Assembly (NCBI RefSeq): GCF_028389875.1
Contig: NC_084665.1
Location: 95,957,435 to 96,021,434 of the forward strand
DNA from: Rhea pennata
Lineage: Eukaryota > Chordata > Aves > Rheiformes > Rheidae
Direction of reading: 5' to 3'
Length of the DNA stretch: 64,000 nucleotides
Program-made: the position numbers and the translations under genes
Shown here: one piece after another, positions 38,501-50,530 of the stretch
How the letters are laid out: each line of letters opens with the position of its first letter
Numbering within the stretch: position 1 is the stretch's first letter
The notes under the pieces: model-generated
What the model saw: the letters and a program-made list of their open reading frames with translations, nothing else
Database searches by the model: none
Told to the model about the DNA's origin: nothing

Positions 38501-41500
38501 CAGAAATTCAAATAATTTCAGGGGAGGAATTTCTTTAATTTTTAGTTGGAATTTCTGGTCTAAACATAATTAGTCTATGAGAGGATAGCAACAGCCCAAC
38601 AGTTAGATATTTACTTGGAGATCCAGGTTGCATGTGATGTAGGTCTTGAAACTCAGTCTTTCTCCTAACAAGTGTGGTTAGGGATCCATCATATTAGACA
38701 TTGTATAATCCAAAACAAGAGCAGCAGATCCTACCATAACCGAAATCTCCTAGGCAATACCATGACAAATGTATCAAATACTATCTTTTTTCAATATTAT
38801 CAGAAGGGTTCAAAAACATGCAAATACCTCCCACTCCCAGTCTATGAAACAATGTTTCAAAACTGAAACCAGTCTTGAATTTAAGATGATTTTATTAACT
38901 CAAGTCAGGAAGATCATTTAGGAATAATTATCACAGCTCAGTGAATCTGGAATATTCAAATCAAATCTGAACCTGAACTTACTGAAATGTTCAAGCTTCT
39001 ACAAGCTTCTTCTTACCTATACAAGAATATACATTAGCCTTCATTCAGGCCCAAACATTTCCCAGTATATTTGGCTGACACAGAGAGTTTCCTAGTCCTA
39101 AAGTACTTTGTTTCCTAAGCCTCTGCAATGAGGTCAAGGTCTTAGAGGCTTAAAACTACTGATTTTCTTACAGTATTCAGAAGTATGTGCACCTACAATG
39201 GAGGAGCACTTTGAAGCTGACTCTGAATTGATCTGCTCTATCATTTCTCCCCAAGCTGCAAAAAATATTAAACCACTAGAGAAACTGTTCAACACTGGTA
39301 TTTCCAGATTTGAGGACAAAAACTCGGAAACTTTAGTGAAGTTCACGTTTGATTCAAATTTTCCAATGTTATTAAATCTGGAATTCTCTCTCCCTCCTCA
39401 CGACCCCCATCATTCTTCTGGCCCTCCTCTGTTTCTGAACTACCTTCTGCCTGGCAAGGCAGTGCCAAAATCCAGCAGTAATCCATTCTATTTATGAACA
39501 CAATATTTGCTGAACAGGAAATGGAGCCAGCAGTTTTAGGGTGTTTCTAATTTCTTTCATTTCTTGGTTTCTTATGAGTTTTTTCCACTCACCAGTTCTG
39601 CACATAGAGGTGGAGGAGCAGTCATCCAAAAAGGAGAAAGGCTAATCAGGGGAGTGTCACTTCTATCTGGGTGTTTTCTTTTTTTTCTTTTCTTTTTTTT
39701 TTTTTTTTTTTTTTAAGGCACAATCATCACATTTGCAGAGCTTTGCCATTCAATTACATTAAACACCTACTATTTTCCATGGAGAAAATTGAATGCAATT
39801 ATGAAACTTCTCTTATGGGTAACATTTCTTTTTAACTCATTTTAATGATATTTCCAGAAAAACGGTTTTGTTACATGGAGGAGTAATAAAAGCAAATGAA
39901 GGCAAGTTTTTAATATTTAAACCAAGAGGTAATCTGTCATCTCCACAGTTGCCTTCACTTCAGCAGTTGAAAGCTGACTGAAAGGCAAGCATTTCAGCAT
40001 TTCTTCCTCTGATCTTTAAAATTTATTATGACACCACTAAAGTTTGTATTTGAAGCAATCTGAATGATCTTTTTATGCCTTTAACATACAAATCAGTCTC
40101 ACTGTAGTTGTTTTCCCTACTTCAGCTCTGCAAAGCAGCATAAGTCAAATTTAATTACACAATTAAAGCACGTTGCTTTTGCACGTTGCAGGCTGTTGCT
40201 GCTTTGTAGCTTTATAGGGATTCAAAGAGATGAGAGCATCTGGTCCACTCTTACATACCAAACTATAGGAGACACATACTGCAAAGCAAAATTTGTGTAC
40301 CTGCTGCTTTGCGGTTGTCTTACTATTTTCTCATTCTCCTTCATCTGTCTGCACCCTTCTGTATCCTCCCTACTTCAGGCAAGTTTTCAGAAGTAGGCAC
40401 TGTATTTTTGCTCTGTATTTGAACAATACCTGGCACAGTGGAGGTCTTGGCCGTTGAGCAGGACTCCTTAGCTGTCCCAATTAACTATAATTAATAAATA
40501 ATGATACAATCAGTCACAGCAGCATGTGTACCAAGCCCTGATGGCCCTCAGTGTGCTGAAGTGACAAGCGCTCCTCCACCACATCTTTTAAAATGGGATA
40601 TAGTGCATGGGTTCCTGAAGTTTTACATACCTTGAGAAAATGAACACAAAGTATTTGTTTAATTAATTTACAAGAACATTTTCTATTGACAAGCTTTCAG
40701 TTACACCAGAAACATTCAGCTGAGTCTGGACATCATATTCAATTAGCTTCGACTCCACAAAGTATGCTACAAAGCAAAAAGGTCTGACCACATGAAAGGC
40801 CAACCAGAAGATTGATTTGGAGTGGAGTCTGGTTTCAGAAACTCTGTTTAGAAAATCAGTATGTCAGTTATAATCAGCTATAGAAGATTTTTTTTAAATG
40901 GGAATTTGCTGCTTGTGACAGCTAGGGACTGAACTGCTTCTTGAAGTTTTGAAAACTGGTTTTTGTTTGCAAAATCTTTTAGTGAATGTATCTGAAATAC
41001 TTTACCTGATATTCTTCTATAAAACCAACTATAAAGTCTTTCTACGATTACATTTAAAATAAAACCTAGTTAAAATGATATTTGGGTACTGAACTTCATG
41101 TTCTTTCTTTAATTCAGGAATCTAATTTTGTATTGGGAGTCTATGCAAGACTTACTGAAACACTTGTAAATCATCTGGAATCTTGAAGAGAAAGTTTGTA
41201 AGTTCCTGTGGCTTTTGGACTCTGTAATAAGATGGCTTGGTTTTAGGATTCAATGAAAACAGATTGTGAATGAATATGCGTTTCCCATGAAAACTAAAGA
41301 AGTGCCATACTCACTCCTGATTTATATGTGAACCTCTTCTATTTAAGCAGCTGCCTCCTTCATAAAACATGATAGTACATAAGCTTTGTATACTCTGCTG
41401 AGAGCAATAAAACAAAAAAACTAACAACACAGTCATTTATAACTTGATATTTCTACCTGCTTTATTTTCTCAGCCTAATTTCATGTATGGTGAGACTTGT

Positions 41501-43902
41501 ATAGAAACTGACCACTCAAATGAAATCAGATGAAACCTAGTACAGCATGCTGAGGAGTAGAACTAGAATGACATTGTGCAGTTTGTTGGTATCAGGAGAA
41601 AGATTATTAAAAAGAATTTTTTGGTGTGGTTGGTGGATGGTGATGGTCTCACTAAAGGTTAGCCAAGTCAGGCCAATAGTGCATGTGCAGTTTTCCAGTC
41701 TGAACCGACCAGTAAACTCTTACATCCCTAGTTAGGTGACTGAACAGCAGTAAGTTCATTTACAAAGGAAGAGATCCCTGGAACCTGGAAATTTTCAGAA
41801 ATCAAGAACTGAAATTCATCTCCATTTCTGATTCTGAGAATTTTAACAGAAGAGCTTGAAGATGGCCTAGCAAATCCAAACATATGCAGCTGGTGGCTGA
41901 GCTTTGGCAAGGTGCCTCGGCTGAAAGCTGTTGGTGGCCCCCAAAGAAAATTTGTTTGTGTTCTAAGTATGCAAGGCATGTGCCAGTTCGTGCTAATGTT
42001 TAAATTACTGTTTTCACCAAGAAAATGAAACAAAATTTAATAACACAGTACCTGATTTTTCAAATGGATTCAATCAATTGTTTCCCAGATGTTAACAGCT
42101 AAAATGGCCCAAGGGCAGCAGTTCTAGTATTTACCCTGGCCCAACCTTGTGGCTTTTTTCATAGGCATCTGCACCCCAAAAAACTGGAAGCACACAAAGT
42201 GACTGATGAGTCTATACACCTCGTCAACACTCACTGGGAGATGCTGAGCTGAACTGTAGCCAGGATACATGGCCTACACCACTGGAGATTTCATATCACC
42301 CGCACAGATTTGGGAGAATTTCAAATTTTAGTGTTTATACATGCAGCTGCAAGCAGTAGAACACAAAATAACAAACTGCTGTGCTTCTATTCAAGCCATG
42401 CAGGCTTGGATATATGAAACTAATAACTTGCAGAGGTCAAAAATCTTTCCCTACAGTTATCACTGTTCCCATGTAATCTTGCAGCTATGATTTGTTTGGT
42501 TGCTGCTTGACACATATGTAGAGTATCAGATGCATTCTTAGTCATCGGATTTACAAAGCCTTAGCAACTAGCAGCCTTAGCAAGCAGTGTCACTGAACAT
42601 CCAGAACAGACTTCCTTCTGTGGATGCTAATGGGATATTTGAAGAGACACAGAGCAGTGCCAAAGAATTTTCAAGAGGTAAAAGGTTAAAGATGTCAGAA
42701 CATCTATAAATCCTTGCTCTTTCTCTATCTGGAATTGCCTTTATGGAGGTAGTGAGGATTCTCACTAGGAACACAGCAATTCCCCTATTTGTTTTATTTC
42801 CATGTCATTAACCTGCTTCTTGCAATTGTCTTGGCCTCTCACAGAAGAGCGGACTTTTTTTTTTTTATGATTAGCCCAATTGTTGTTAGCTGTCATTTGT
42901 AGCAGTCAAGTCAGGCAACGAACCTCTCTTACCTATATTATAGAGTGAGCAATCCCTTGATTTGGGAGTTATTTTGCTAAGATGTCCTAAAGTAGTCTGA
43001 TGCATGGTTGACCCCTTCAAGGCTTAATCTTCTAATACATCCTTTACTGAGAAAGCAGTTTATTGATATATATGAAACAACCATCCATTACATTGTGCTT
43101 TCTGGCACATCAAAGTTTATTACACATAATAGATATTTAGTCACTTAAAAACCTACATCAGGGTCTTGTGTCACCTCTTAGTCCTAGACTCCAAATCCAA
43201 TTGCACAGCCAGCCACAGCAGTTAAAAATATGTCAAAACTCTAAGTACAACAAAAAGTCTGATAATAGGTAGCACTGTGACCATGACAGCCCCATCTGTA
43301 AATATAAGCATTACTATAAATACAAATAGCTATCTAATTTAAAGGTATTGGCTGTAGATCTCCACTGTTGCCTAACAATTTGCCTTCAGCACACAATTAA
43401 TTCAGTGATAAATAGTTCATTTGTACCACATTTATTTGGACAAGCAAAAAATGTGTTCTGTTTTCCTTGAAAAAAAGGTAACTAAAAATCAAAAGTATTC
43501 TGATTATTTTGGTTATAAAATCTTGCTTTCCATTTGTATTGTTATTTGTATACAGTGTATTCAGTATCATCTTTCTGGTTTTCTAAACTCTAGCATTCTG
43601 ATTTTATTCATGGTGAAGAAAATGATGAAAAAGTAGTAAAGTTCAGCAGAAATATGATATAGAGAACAAAGCTTGGCACAGAGCCATAGCCACTAAGAGA
43701 AACACTCCCTGGGTAGCTTGCTCATACCCTGAATCTGCATGCTATTGTCTAACAAAACAGTTATAGTAAGCACAGTCACAAAGAAATAATTGAAATTCAT
43801 CTACAAACATATGATGAGGAACTGGGCTTTGAAACCTATAAAGTATATGAAAAGATTCGGCCTCACCTTAGGAAAAGTCTGGGAAAACAGCACCCAGTAT
43901 AT
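35508..43902. other. Intergenic DNA, no supported gene
   Basis: AT-rich, no recognised repeat apart from the poly(T) at 39675-39714. A 9-base word, gcacgttgc, occurs twice 13 bases apart at 40168-40189. Short frames carry no recognisable content. Confidence 0.75.
39675..39714. repeat. Interrupted poly(T) tract
   Basis: About 40 bases of T with three C interruptions, ending in 22 uninterrupted T. Confidence 0.95.
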
Positions 43903-43925
43903 ATTTGTCAATTTGTCATTTGTCA
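43903..43925. repeat. Octamer repeat at CR1 fragment edge
   Basis: ATTTGTCA ATTTGTCA TTTGTCA on plus (TGACAAAT units on minus). The unit matches the last bases of the adjacent CR1 segment (GATGACAAA), so it looks like expansion of the element's own end. Confidence 0.75.
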
Positions 43926-44115
43926 TCCACCAGCACTCCCAGGTCTTTCGTGGCAGAGCTGCTCTCCAGCAGGTCAGCTCCCAGCTTGTACTGGTGCCTA
44001 GGGTTATTTTTCCCAAGGTGCAGGACTCTGCACTTGCCCTTGTTGAACCTCAGGAGGTTCCTCTCCACCCAGCTCTCCAGCCTGTCCAGGTCTCGCTGAA
44101 GAATGCCACTCAGAC
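43920..44115 (-). mobile_element. CR1 LINE internal fragment (ORF2, downstream of RT core)
   Basis: Minus-strand CR1 ORF2 fragment with an unbroken frame over the segment: [20 protein letters not shown], then [20 protein letters not shown] and [11 protein letters not shown]. It lacks both the CR1 3' UTR and the upstream reverse transcriptase core. It is therefore truncated at both ends. The low-coordinate edge runs into a three-unit octamer repeat. Confidence 0.88.
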
Positions 44116-44550
44116 CTGTAGCTAGGTTGCCTGCTCACATTCACTAGGCTTGAAAGCCTTGAAAGACTCAGAAGTTCAGATCATTGTATTTTTATACCCT
44201 TTCTTATAGGATGTTAGACACTATACTGTACAGTGAGGCATTTTCAAGAAAAATTGTATCATTCTCCAGATATTATGAAGTCTTTTATAAGTCAGAAGTC
44301 TGCTGTCCATGTGGTCCCACTGTGCTTTTAAGAACCAGCTTTAACTCATGGTGGGAGTTAGGAGCTAGATTCTCATTTATACCATATCAGCCTAGTGTAA
44401 CTACAGTGATTTCAAAGGAAAGTGCAGTTACTCAGTACTTACCTTAACATCAGCAGAAAGAAAGTTATGCCTTGTACATCTCAGTATGGCATTTATCAAA
44501 GCTGCCTCATGCTGTGGTGTTGCCACAGAGCCTACAGACATCAGCTCATA

Positions 44551-45246
44551 ACAAAGCAGGACTGGAAAGGACATCAAGAGCTTGCTTAGTCCATCCACAC
44601 CACTGAGACAGACTTGTACAGATTTCCGGGTGTAGCAGGTATTTATCTAACTTGCTCTTCAGGAGTGGCTGGCTGAAGAGGCAGGCTGTCTCCCTCAACA
44701 GCCAGTCCCATGGTGTGTCTATTGAATTAGGAAAGTCCTCGCTAATATTTAAGCCAAAACTTTCTCTGCAATTTAACTATTTACTTCTAATTGTAATAGT
44801 CATAGTAACAGCAGACAAATTGTTACCCTCATCTTTTCAAAAGTTTTTGATTTAGTTAGATGTGGTTGATATAGAAACTTCTCCTACAACCCTACAGCCT
44901 TTGCCTCTGGGATTGAAATAACCCTAGTTCACTTAACCTTCCCTTGGCAGCCCTACTTTCTAGACTTCTGATCATCTTTACTGCTGGCTTCTGGGAGCTC
45001 TACAGTCAGGCCACAGATTTCCTCTTCCAGACCTAAACAAAAGTATGCAGGCATTCCCAGTAGCTAAAGTGTGGAAGGATGTCATGGCTCTTCCAAGTTA
45101 TACTTCTGTTTATACATGAGTCAATTGTTTGCCTTTTTCCACTGCAGCTTGACATTGTTGCCTCTCACTTGGCTTGTTTATACTAGAACTAGAATGTCCG
45201 GTTCCTCGACATCCTGCAAAGCGTGGTCTATGTCATATGTGTACTG
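44551..45246 (-). mobile_element. Ancient CR1-like LINE fragment
   Basis: Strongly diverged, minus-oriented. It retains caggactggaaaggacatc, tttatctaacttgctcttcagg, ctctgcaatttaa and, further along, cttctgtttatacatgagtc with tttgcctttttccactgcag. In that order these match the old CR1 families shared by birds and turtles. No usable frame remains. Boundaries are approximate. Confidence 0.7.
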
Positions 45247-47147
45247 CGCATGATGTAAAGTAATGGGTTCATGTTCACATCAATAAAATGTATCTTGAAT
45301 ATGTGTAGGAAGACATTTTGTAACCTGCAAAACAGTTCAGCCTCAAGAGTCATTTTTGCTGCAAACAGCACAGCATAATTATTGATTAACACACTGATCT
45401 ACCACTGATAGTCCAACATAGATTATTGAATGCAAGTTTTGCTCTGTCACCTTTCTTTTCCTTTCTCCACACAAGCAGTTTTCAGTACTTCTCCTTCCTT
45501 CACTGCCCGACTCATGCCCCACTACCAAAGAGGTTTAGTGGCTGGTAGGTGGGAGCAGAGGCTGACAGCTGCCCCAGACAGGTGCCAGGGCTAGACAGTG
45601 CAAGGCAAGTGCTGCTTGCCAGGCTGCTCTTACTCCAAGCAGGCCCTCTTCCATTCTCTGGGTCGCCTCATGCTGGAGGCTGGAGCAGCCACCCAAGAGC
45701 TGGGGCTGGGCAAGACCCAGGGGTGTTTGTCTTTGCTTGCAGTTCCCACCGCTTGTTCTCTGTTGCCTCTGGGAAAATGGGAGTGGGCCACATACAACCT
45801 TCCTGCAAGCAAGATCTGCCCCAAAAGTTGTCGAATCTCTCCACTAACCTACAGAGATTGGGGTTTAGTTTCATTTTTGAGGAAGTTCCTATGTTTGACC
45901 TTGTGCAAGTCATTTAACTTCTTCATTCTTCACTTTCATCTAGACTTATATTCTTTGTTCCTATATATGGCACAATCTCATTCATATGATGTAGGAGCAA
46001 CTTAAAACTCAGCTCTCCCTTACCTACATCTAGATCACCATTGCATGCAATCCTGCTTCCATCATCTTTACATGGGGGAGGTGGGTATAGTACAAGCTAT
46101 TGTAAAGCCCTCCTAGACTTGCTCTTCCAATGATATATGAAATATGATATATGAAAGAAGGTACCCTTCTTAGTACTGGCACTGACCAACTGGGTAGTGT
46201 GAGACCTCAGTCAGCAACAGCTCTGTTGTCTGTCATACTGCTATTTATAAGGTGAATTTACCCCATATCAAGGCCCCAATAAAATATCAAATTTTTGCAG
46301 AAAATAAATTTTATTTTAGAAGTTATCACTGTGAGGAAAGTAGACAATAGCAGGTTGCACTTCCATAAACAGAAAAGTAGGAAACAGGCAGAGTGAAGTG
46401 ATTTGCACCAGGGAAGGAGAGCAACTCTGAAATGACTGCAAGGGGAAAAGATTTCTTCCAGGAAGATAAGCATACTATCAAGCTGATCATTTACATTCAC
46501 TGATTTCTTAACTTCAGATCTTCAAGAGCTATATATTAAAAATTATCCATAGAAAATAATGTATGAACTCTCTTAAGACTGAATCTTGTCTATCAACGTC
46601 CGTGGGAAATTGGAACCTCACTGACTGCTGAATTCAAAAAGAGAACTGAAACAGGCTTGGAAAGAGTGACAAGAGATGAAACACAGAGGTAGAGTACCAT
46701 TATCCCAATTCAAGCACTTCTTGCAAATGTACAGAATTAAAGTCATTATGGAGAAATTAAAAAAGAATGAAACTAGAGAAATTGTTGAGGCACAGCTAGA
46801 TTGGTAACATTAATATTTGTTTTCTGTACACTGGACAGTTAAATGTTTCCCATTCCTTTAGTGAGAGGCACCATTTTGAGACCATTCTCCTGAAGAAGTC
46901 ACACTGAATTTTTCCCTTGGCCTCTTCTATACCCTATAATAAAAGTTTCCTATAGTGAGGCTGGTCTCTGTGTATTGGAAACATGGCAGATGGAGAGGGG
47001 GAGAAATCATGAAAAATGTAGCATCCTATTTTAAATGGAGCAAGCAGAACATGTAACAGTGGCAAACTCACTCCTTACAAGCATCTTTAAAAATTCATTG
47101 GCATGTTCAGACTACCTTTAATGTCAAGTGAAAAATAAATAATGTTC

Positions 47148-47172
47148 TTTTTTTTTTTTTTTTTTTTTTTTT
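47148..47172. repeat. Poly(T) tract, 25 bases
   Basis: Pure T25, followed by gataatcaac. A matching A25 lies about 820 bases to the right. Confidence 0.96.
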
Positions 47173-47993
47173 GATAATCAACTAAAACCAAGCAGGAAGA
47201 AGCAACAGTCCTAAGCTAGATGTGAATAATTGACCAAGGGAAAGGATCACACACCGGAACAAGACATGTTAATCATACTGACTGTCATCTAATGCTGAAT
47301 CAACCCATTCATCGTTAAATGATCACTATGGTGATGACACGTAAGTCATACCTGAAATGAAACTCTATAAAGCAAAAAAAATCACACGGCACCTCACAGA
47401 TACATGCTCTCGTACTGAATTTAGAATACAATGTACAGAGAAGTCTGTGACTTAACTGCTTGCTCACTGAGCTAGATTTGGCTGTCTTTCTTCTCCCTGT
47501 GAAACCACAGAGCTTTCTCAGTACATTATTTCCACATGTGCATGTATTACTATGCCTGCCCCTTGATCTAGCATTTTAATAAGCGTTCACCTGAAAAAGG
47601 AGCCTATCCACTTGCCTGAAATGTCATTTAACCCACTCCTCCCTTTCCATCAATGTGAGCCAGAAGAATGCACAGGGAAATCCTGAGTCTCCCTGGTAGG
47701 CGGCTGCTGCGAATTAAATCAACAGTCTCTTCTTTTTTTATATAATTTTGTTCCTCTTTACTAGGGATATGGTCTCTCATTCCTTGCTCCAGTCATGTTA
47801 ATATCCTTTCGTGCCTAAATTTGCAGTGCCTAAGGCCAGGGCTGGCCTGAAAGCATGACCATCCTGCTAGTGTCAGATGGAAGTGTTTCCACAGCCAAGG
47901 AACTGGATGCTCGTGTCTGACGGCAAGCATCACCAAGTGTTTTTTTCCTCTCCATATGGCAATAGATATTTTAAAAGGAGTCTATGGATCAGG

Positions 47994-48018
47994 AAAAAAA
48001 AAAAAAAAAAAAAAAAAA
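47994..48018. repeat. Poly(A) tract, 25 bases
   Basis: Pure A25, followed by gagagcc. Confidence 0.96.
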
Positions 48019-50089
48019 GAGAGCCAACATTTCTCTATCACTTACATATGTATCTGCCTGACACTTCCAGGGCTCCTTATGTAGGAAAACAGATTATGTT
48101 TACACCAATATTTACATTTAAACACAAGTTTCTCCAGAGTTAAGACAGTCTGCTGTGGTTGCTTTTACATTTTATCTTGTAGCCTGCACTAAAGCCACAT
48201 GTCTAGGAAAGGTCTGTAGTCTAGTTGTCTCCTCTCTCCACCTTGTCTTTACTTGGGAATGATGTCAATACTGAAACCAAAAATTTTAAATATAATGCTT
48301 TGATTACCAGCCAAAGACAATTTAAGAGGTATTTTCATATTAAATACATGCCGTCTTTGTCTTTGTTCACATTTAATACAAAAATATCTTGAAATAAAAC
48401 AATTTTTGATGTAATTGAAACTCAAATTCCAATACACGTCACTCAGTATGGAGATGACATTACCAGGTACCTCTAGTCAGGCTGCAAAATTAATGTACTG
48501 CTTTTTACCACCCTACAAATTTTAAACTATCTGAAAATTTGTTTGTATATTAATTTATTCCTAATTAATAATGAAATATATTGAATGATATTGTGATATT
48601 GTGAGATAGGCTGCCCCTATTCTTTCATACTTTCATGAACGGGGAATCAGTTTTATTGCATTCCTAATAACAATAATAAAAGTGTTGACCTAGAGGATAC
48701 ATTTTAATATACTAGGTGTATTAATGTTCGCATATCAGTTGATATAGGTAGATAATATTGCATAAAACTGTATAAAATATATTATATTCTAAACTACATA
48801 TTTGTAATACACTTATACATCTCTCGTGAGCACCTGCCATGTATTTTCCCTGACACTCATTCTCTTCTAATGCACTCTCACACTCAAGGAAAGGTGACAT
48901 TTGCCATAGGAAAAAATGTGTACAGTTCATAATTTTTCAGGCACAGAAATCATGCATTAGGGCTTCAGAATACACAGTTTGTACCTCAGATCACATGTGC
49001 CTAAGACTACAAGTCACTTTTTGCATTTTAGTTGTCCATCAGCTGCATGGTCACACTTGTTACACAACGATGCACCAACACTGCCACTTTCTGGGAGATG
49101 AGGGGGACACAGCAGTCTCCTGAAGAGATGGCACAGAGCTTCCCAGTTACTTCACAAGATGTAAATTTACAGCACTCCTAACAGTAACTTACAGTATGAA
49201 AAATACATTCACTTAAAAAAATAAATAAATAAAGCAACAAACTCTAGTGCAGGAAAACATCTAAGGGCATGGTTAACTTTAACAGAGGAAGATCAAAGAA
49301 ATGCATCTGGTGCATACAAAATAGTGAAGAAACACCTTTCCTCAATCAAATGTGCCCTCTGCACTCTTACAGAAATCCTATCCCTTTGCTACTTTTCTGA
49401 TTTGGAAATTACATTAAGAGAGAAGGAAACAAAAAGCACACTGAGATGGATTTAAAACTGAAAACTCAGTGCTGAATTTAAGATAAAACTATGAAGCAAT
49501 GCTTGTAGTCAGCTTGGAAGGAATCAGTGGTATGAATTTCATAAAAGATTTAAATTGAAGGCAAATGAAGAAAATAAAATCAGATTCCAACTGCAACAAA
49601 CAGTACATAAAACACACAGCAGAAACACTACATGTAAATTGCCAGTAGGAACATAAACACAAAGCAAGTTTTCTGCCTAAATAAGCCCATTCTGCTCTGC
49701 AACTGTTTATTCAAGTGCTTGCTATGGCCTTGCAGAGCCAGAGTCAGTGATAGGCTTCTAGAACCACATAAATAAGTATGACAGGGATATCCAGAAATCG
49801 TCTCCAAGCCCCATGCAGGATATTCAACAGCTCCTCTGTAAACTCCCACAATGTCTCATAGGGGTCTTTGTTAGTCAGCTGGTGCAGTATATGCATTTTC
49901 TATCTCATTTGCATTTAACTGCTTAAAAGTCACATTATCTGGCTTTGCGTTCTTTCAGTTGTAAAGCTACAACAATTAGATCTCATATTTTAGGCTTCTA
50001 TGACATTATTTTAACCTACAAGCTATTTTCAAAAACTTCAATGTTCAATTTATTCTTGCTGCCTTTTCTATTTGAAGTCCCTTTTTCTT

Positions 50090-50530
50090 GAAGTGCTATG
50101 CCCAAATATGAGCTACTCTGTCTGAGACTATAGCAGCAATGGTTGGAGAAGGCATTGTTTTACATACAGCACTCTTGTTTATACAATCCAGTATGTTTGC
50201 TTTTTTTGCAATAGCTTGACAAATGTCAAATGCAATATCTTGGCATACATTCAGTGATTTACCCACTTGCATTCCAGTTTTTCATCTGCAGAATTTCTAC
50301 CTTGTTAGTCATTTTCCAACATGCATTCGTGCAGCTCAGTACTCTTTCCTGAGCTCACAGCTTTGCTCTTGTCCCTGTTAAAGTGGAACCATTTTTTAGA
50401 GCATTTCTGCATTTTGTCAAGGTCAGCTTGAATTCTACCTTCTAGAGTGCTGAAAGTTGCTCTTAATGTATTGCTGCCTGCAAATTTATTAAGTCTCCTT
50501 TATAGCTTATTGAGTAAGATCCCAATATAC
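50090..50530 (-). mobile_element. Ancient CR1-like LINE fragment
   Basis: Diverged, minus-oriented. It retains tttatacaatccagtatgtt, tttgctttttttgcaatagc, gcatttctgcattttgtcaaggtcagcttgaattctacc and a gcctgcaaatttattaagtc block, in the order found in the ORF2 region of old bird/turtle CR1. It overlaps the 44.55-45.25 kb fragment in element coordinates, so the two are separate insertions. Boundaries are approximate. Confidence 0.7.

Larger units (their letters stand above)
45247..50089. other. Intergenic DNA, no supported gene
   Basis: A locally GC-richer stretch at 45540-45830 has overlapping frames on both strands but nothing recognisable. The remainder is AT-rich and carries the T25 and A25 tracts. 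Confidence 0.72.
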
